A stretch of DNA of 18,011 bases from contig JANZKD010000021.1 in assembly GCA_025061245.1 (NCBI GenBank), forward strand, positions 1 to 18,011, read 5' to 3'. Of the stretch, positions 15,190 through 18,011 are shown piece after piece (within the stretch, counting starts at the first letter, position 1; every line of letters starts with the position of its first letter). The DNA is from Candidatus Culexmicrobium profundum (GTDB taxonomy: Archaea; Thermoproteota; Methanomethylicia; Culexarchaeales; Culexmicrobiaceae). Under the pieces are notes generated by a model. That model worked only from the letters and a program-made list of their open reading frames with translations. It searched no databases and was not told the origin of the DNA. The position numbers were made by a program, and so were the translations under genes.

Positions 15190-17178
15190 TTATTTTTTAC
15201 CTTTTTTACCTTCTTCCTTTAGTTTTTCATTAAACCAGTCAATTATATGCTTTAATCTTTCAATTCGATGCTTCGGTTTCCCAGTTCTAGATAAGTCATG
15301 CGTCTCCTTTGGAACTAATACTAATTTAACATCTCTACCCAACCATTTTAGAGCAGTGAAAAATTGTAATGCTTGCTCATAATAGCATCTCAAATCATCG
15401 ATGCTATGAATTATCAGGAGCGGGGTATTTACATTTTCAGAGTAAGTTAACGGAGATTTTTCAATCATCTTAGCTATATTCTCCCTAGTTAATGGTTCTT
15501 TATCTAAGCCGCCTAAAATATGATCAAGTGTAAACCAGTAGCCTATATCACTAACTCCATAGAAGCTATACCAATTGGAAATACCTCGCATACTAACTGC
15601 AGCCTTAAACTTATCTGTATGACCAACAATCCAGTTTACCATGAAGCCTCCATAGGACCCTCCAATAACTCCCAATTTGTCTTCATCTATGAAAACAAAA
15701 TTCTTAATCGCATAGTCCAATCCCTCCATTATATCTTTATAGTCTCTTTCACCATAGTGACCTCTAATATCCGCAAATTCCTCACTATAACCATCACTTC
15801 CACGTGGATTCAGATAAATTAAGGCATATCCATTTGCAGTTATCAAATGGAATTCATGTATGAAAGACGAGCCATAGGCTGTTTTAGGTCCACCATGAAT
15901 ATAGAGTACAGTAGGAACTTTCCCCTCATAACCAGTAGATGGCTCCATTATCCATCCTTCAACAACAGCACCATCACTAGCCTTAAAACTAAACTTCTTT
16001 GGTTTAGATAGCTTCAATTGACTTAATAATGAGTCATTAAAGCTGGTTACTTTAATTTCCTCCGAAGTTCCTTTAACTACATATAATTCAGGCGGCATAA
16101 TCTCATTCATAGAAGTAAAGGCAACGATATGATTACCATCCCTTGATGTAGCGGAAAAACATTCAACACTTCTTTCCCCAGAAGTAACATTTTCAATTTC
16201 ACCAGTCAATGTATTAATTCTATGAAGATTAACAGAACCACTATCATGAATGATAAAGTAAATATAGTTATCAATCCATATGGGACCATTTTCTCGACCA
16301 GGCCCTCTAACATCACTATTTAAACTATTAACAGTATTCCTGTCTAAATTGCCTGTTAAGTCTGAAATTTTGCGACTATCAATTTCAATGGTGTAAATGT
16401 GTCTATGACTAATTGTTCCCCGCCTAAAATTATGACCCCTAAAAACTAATTTGCGATCATCAGGACTCCATGACAATGAATCAATATTCATATTTGAATC
16501 AGTTAATTTAATTTTCTCACCACTTTTCAAATCATACACGAAAATATCAGTTATGAACGGTTTTGAGTCCTCTAATTTCGCTATATATGCAATCTTATCT
16601 CCTCTATGATTTATTGCAAAATAATTTACATCAAATTCTCCCTCAGTAATCTGATTTAACTCACCGCTACTTACATCAACAATGAATAAGTGGCGACGTA
16701 AAGTGTTAATGAAGCCCCGCCCATTAAACCAGAAAAGCAATCTATCTATAACCTTGACATCCTCCTGAAACTCGCCAACATCTGAAAGTATAGCCAACTT
16801 CCTTTCATCTGGAAACCATTCAACTTTACTAATTGCAGTTTTTCTTTTCAGCAGTAATCTTGGTTCACCGCCATCTAGACGAATAATCCACAATTCACTT
16901 CCACGTTCCTCCTTCTTTAGAGTACGCCTTGAAGTAAAGGCTAAATATTTTCCTGAAGAGCTCCATCTAGGATTGGTGTCCTTTGGCCCATTTGTTAAAC
17001 TATAAACTTCACTTGATTCTAAATCAGCAATCCAAATTCTATTAACATACTCATCTTCATCAAGATTCATTCTAGTTACAACGAAGGCAACCCTATCTCC
17101 CTCTGGATCAATCTGGGGATCTGAAACAAATGTTAATTTAACTAAATCATCAACATTTATGGGCCTCAACATATTCAC
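15190..17178 (-). CDS. S9 family acylaminoacyl-peptidase / prolyl-oligopeptidase-type peptidase
   Basis: A 662-residue serine peptidase with an N-terminal seven-bladed propeller (about 1-400, with repeated DVxSGE and WSPDDRKLVF blades typical of the WD40-like/TolB type) and a C-terminal alpha/beta-hydrolase domain (about 410-650). The catalytic triad is visible: Ser508 in GGSYGGF, Asp595 in HSIDDLRC and His627 in KETHDLS. There is no signal peptide, so it is probably cytosolic, acting on oligopeptides released by the proteasome or taken up. Length and motifs fit acylaminoacyl-peptidase or dipeptidyl-peptidase types; exopeptidase specificity cannot be told. The start is given as GTG at 17176-17178. 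An ATG two codons later (17170-17172) is equally possible, and a TATA-like box suggests a nearly leaderless message. It converges with the D-aminoacylase operon with 7 bases between stops. Confidence 0.9.
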   Translation of the reverse strand: MNMLRPINVDDLVKLTFVSDPQIDPEGDRVAFVVTRMNLDEDEYVNRIWIADLESSEVYSLTNGPKDTNPRWSSSGKYLAFTSRRTLKKEERGSELWIIRLDGGEPRLLLKRKTAISKVEWFPDERKLAILSDVGEFQEDVKVIDRLLFWFNGRGFINTLRRHLFIVDVSSGELNQITEGEFDVNYFAINHRGDKIAYIAKLEDSKPFITDIFVYDLKSGEKIKLTDSNMNIDSLSWSPDDRKLVFRGHNFRRGTISHRHIYTIEIDSRKISDLTGNLDRNTVNSLNSDVRGPGRENGPIWIDNYIYFIIHDSGSVNLHRINTLTGEIENVTSGERSVECFSATSRDGNHIVAFTSMNEIMPPELYVVKGTSEEIKVTSFNDSLLSQLKLSKPKKFSFKASDGAVVEGWIMEPSTGYEGKVPTVLYIHGGPKTAYGSSFIHEFHLITANGYALIYLNPRGSDGYSEEFADIRGHYGERDYKDIMEGLDYAIKNFVFIDEDKLGVIGGSYGGFMVNWIVGHTDKFKAAVSMRGISNWYSFYGVSDIGYWFTLDHILGGLDKEPLTRENIAKMIEKSPLTYSENVNTPLLIIHSIDDLRCYYEQALQFFTALKWLGRDVKLVLVPKETHDLSRTGKPKHRIERLKHIIDWFNEKLKEEGKKGKK
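15193..15207 (+). terminator. Oligo-T terminator for the dipeptidase/D-aminoacylase operon
   Basis: Two runs of six T (15193-15198 and 15202-15207) begin 11 bases after the D-aminoacylase stop. Runs of T in the RNA-like strand are the usual archaeal transcription terminator. The same bases encode the Lys-rich C-terminus of the convergent S9 peptidase (ends EEGKKGKK). Confidence 0.6.
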
Positions 17179-17202
17179 CAGTTATACTTAAAATGCCTCT
17201 AA

Positions 17203-17210
17203 GTTTATAA
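17203..17210 (-). promoter_or_regulatory. TATA-like box for the S9 peptidase gene
   Basis: TTATAAAC on the minus strand, centred about 28 bases before the GTG at 17178. This implies a transcription start at or within a few bases of the start codon, with independent transcription from the ABC permease gene upstream. Confidence 0.4.
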
Positions 17211-17245
17211 TTCTATTCACCCAATTGATGAAGACGTAAATTCAG

Positions 17246-18011
17246 TTATCGCCATTTTAAAGCTAAGTTTCTAACAAGTCTAGCCGTCTTATAGGCGTGA
17301 TTTTCAGGATCTCTACCATAACTCTTAACTTTAAGATAGATTTCACACTCGCCATCACTAACTTTTAACTCAATAATTCCTCTAGCCGTATTTCTTGATG
17401 CACTACCAGCTCCAGTATCATATATAAAGACTATAGTTAATATTTTCTCACCGTCAATAACATCACGTTTAAATGAAATAACCCTCAGAGACTCTTCTAA
17501 GGAACTTGGATATGATTTCAATTCTCTATAAATGAAATCCATAAACTCTTCAACATTTTCATACTTAATCCTTACGGGTATCTCGAATAACCAGTAATCT
17601 TCACGTCTTTCAGCTGACTGAATCGCCTTAATATGCCAAAGTCTTGATGGTACAATTAAGAGGGAAGATCTTAAAGTCAAAGCCGCACCTATAATCATAC
17701 TTACAATTGCAATTGACATAGATACAATAGCCCATACAAAGGATATTTTCGGCTTAACATCAATTGAACTCATCATAGCCATAAGTTTATATGAGGATAA
17801 TCCTAGAGCATATCCAAGTGCACCACCTGCGAAGCCAATTAAAAATGCTTCATATAAAAAAATCATAAACAACCTTGAAGGAGAGCAACCAACAGCTGAG
17901 AAAGTAAGTATTTCCCTTCTCCTCTCATGCAAAGAAGCTTGGGCAGTTATTGCAGCATTAAAAATTATTAAAAGCACTGGAATCAACGCCTCATAACCCT
18001 TAAATTCAGTA
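17246..18011 (-). CDS. FtsX/MacB-type ABC transporter permease, C-terminal part (runs off the right edge)
   Basis: The reading frame is open to the window edge, so the N-terminal portion is missing; the first in-frame start seen (TTG at 17984-17986) lies inside a membrane helix and is not the real start. Visible are the end of one hydrophobic helix (ALIPVLLIIFNAAI), the cytoplasmic loop HERRREILTFSAVGCSP characteristic of FtsX-type permeases, a second helix (LFMIFLYEAFLIGFAGGALGYALGL) and a third (FVWAIVSMSIAIVSMIIGAAL). After the last helix comes a soluble domain of about 120 residues, starting with LIVPSRLWHIK and a conserved-looking YWLFEIPVRIKYENVEEFMDFIY, which classic FtsX/MacB permeases lack. 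The substrate and the partner ATPase are outside the window. It is on the same strand as the S9 gene, 67 bases upstream of it. Confidence 0.85.
   Translation of the reverse strand, partial: TEFKGYEALIPVLLIIFNAAITAQASLHERRREILTFSAVGCSPSRLFMIFLYEAFLIGFAGGALGYALGLSSYKLMAMMSSIDVKPKISFVWAIVSMSIAIVSMIIGAALTLRSSLLIVPSRLWHIKAIQSAERREDYWLFEIPVRIKYENVEEFMDFIYRELKSYPSSLEESLRVISFKRDVIDGEKILTIVFIYDTGAGSASRNTARGIIELKVSDGECEIYLKVKSYGRDPENHAYKTARLVRNLALKWR

Noticed and set aside
17984..17986. TTG as the real start of the permease gene
   Set aside because: The frame stays open to the window edge and the codon falls in the middle of a membrane helix, so the gene is 5'-truncated by the window.
1..18011. CRISPR arrays, insertion sequences, tRNA or rRNA genes
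   Set aside because: No regular repeat-spacer pattern, transposase motif, terminal inverted repeats or tRNA/rRNA-like stretch was seen by eye on either strand, and intergenic space is too short to hide one.

Overview
The window is a gene-dense, AT-rich archaeal chromosome segment. No stretch above about 100 bases lacks a gene. It carries a HerA/NurA/Mre11 DNA-end-processing operon, PhoU/TrkA-C proteins next to an SLC41-type carrier, a short MetE, and archaeal TATA-like boxes. Starts are often GTG or TTG, set by good GGAGG/GGTGA ribosome sites. This points to an archaeon, most likely Thermoproteota/TACK (Bathyarchaeia-, Methanomethylicia- or Nezhaarchaeia-like). That placement is inference from gene content; no rRNA or tRNA gene was seen.

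Layout. Positions 1-3982 (minus strand) hold a tight operon transcribed nurA, then a small HAS-barrel-like protein, then herA, then mre11, which runs off the left edge; rad50 would be expected beyond it. Next (4038-5669, minus) is a fumarate reductase/succinate dehydrogenase-type flavoprotein with no iron-sulfur partner in the window. At 5702-6511 (minus) lies a nitrilase-family amidohydrolase broken by two single-base homopolymer frameshifts and lacking a normal start codon. It follows an M24 'pita-bread' peptidase homologue with degraded metal ligands (6524-7720) and a short core MetE-type methyltransferase (7774-8730). Positions 8768-11304 (minus) hold two tandem PhoU/TrkA-C proteins and an upstream MgtE/SLC41-like membrane carrier, probably a regulated cation transport module.

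The only plus-strand block is 11397-15182: an M19 membrane-dipeptidase homologue, a threonine-synthase-family PLP enzyme with an N-terminal Cys4 ribbon, and an N-acyl-D-amino-acid deacylase. It meets an S9 acylaminoacyl-peptidase (15190-17178, minus) stop to stop with 7 bases between. The right edge holds the C-terminal part of an FtsX/MacB-type ABC permease (17246-18011, minus).

Functionally the window combines DNA end resection, probable cation transport, and a concentration of peptide and N-acyl/D-amino-acid hydrolysis genes (S9, M19, D-aminoacylase, M24 and nitrilase homologues, PLP lyase-fold enzyme). The last suggests a peptide-fermenting or detritus-degrading lifestyle. No mobile element, CRISPR array or RNA gene was seen. 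The most notable observations are the standalone HAS-barrel-like gene inside the nurA-herA operon, the decayed nitrilase, and the D-amino-acid/peptide cluster.
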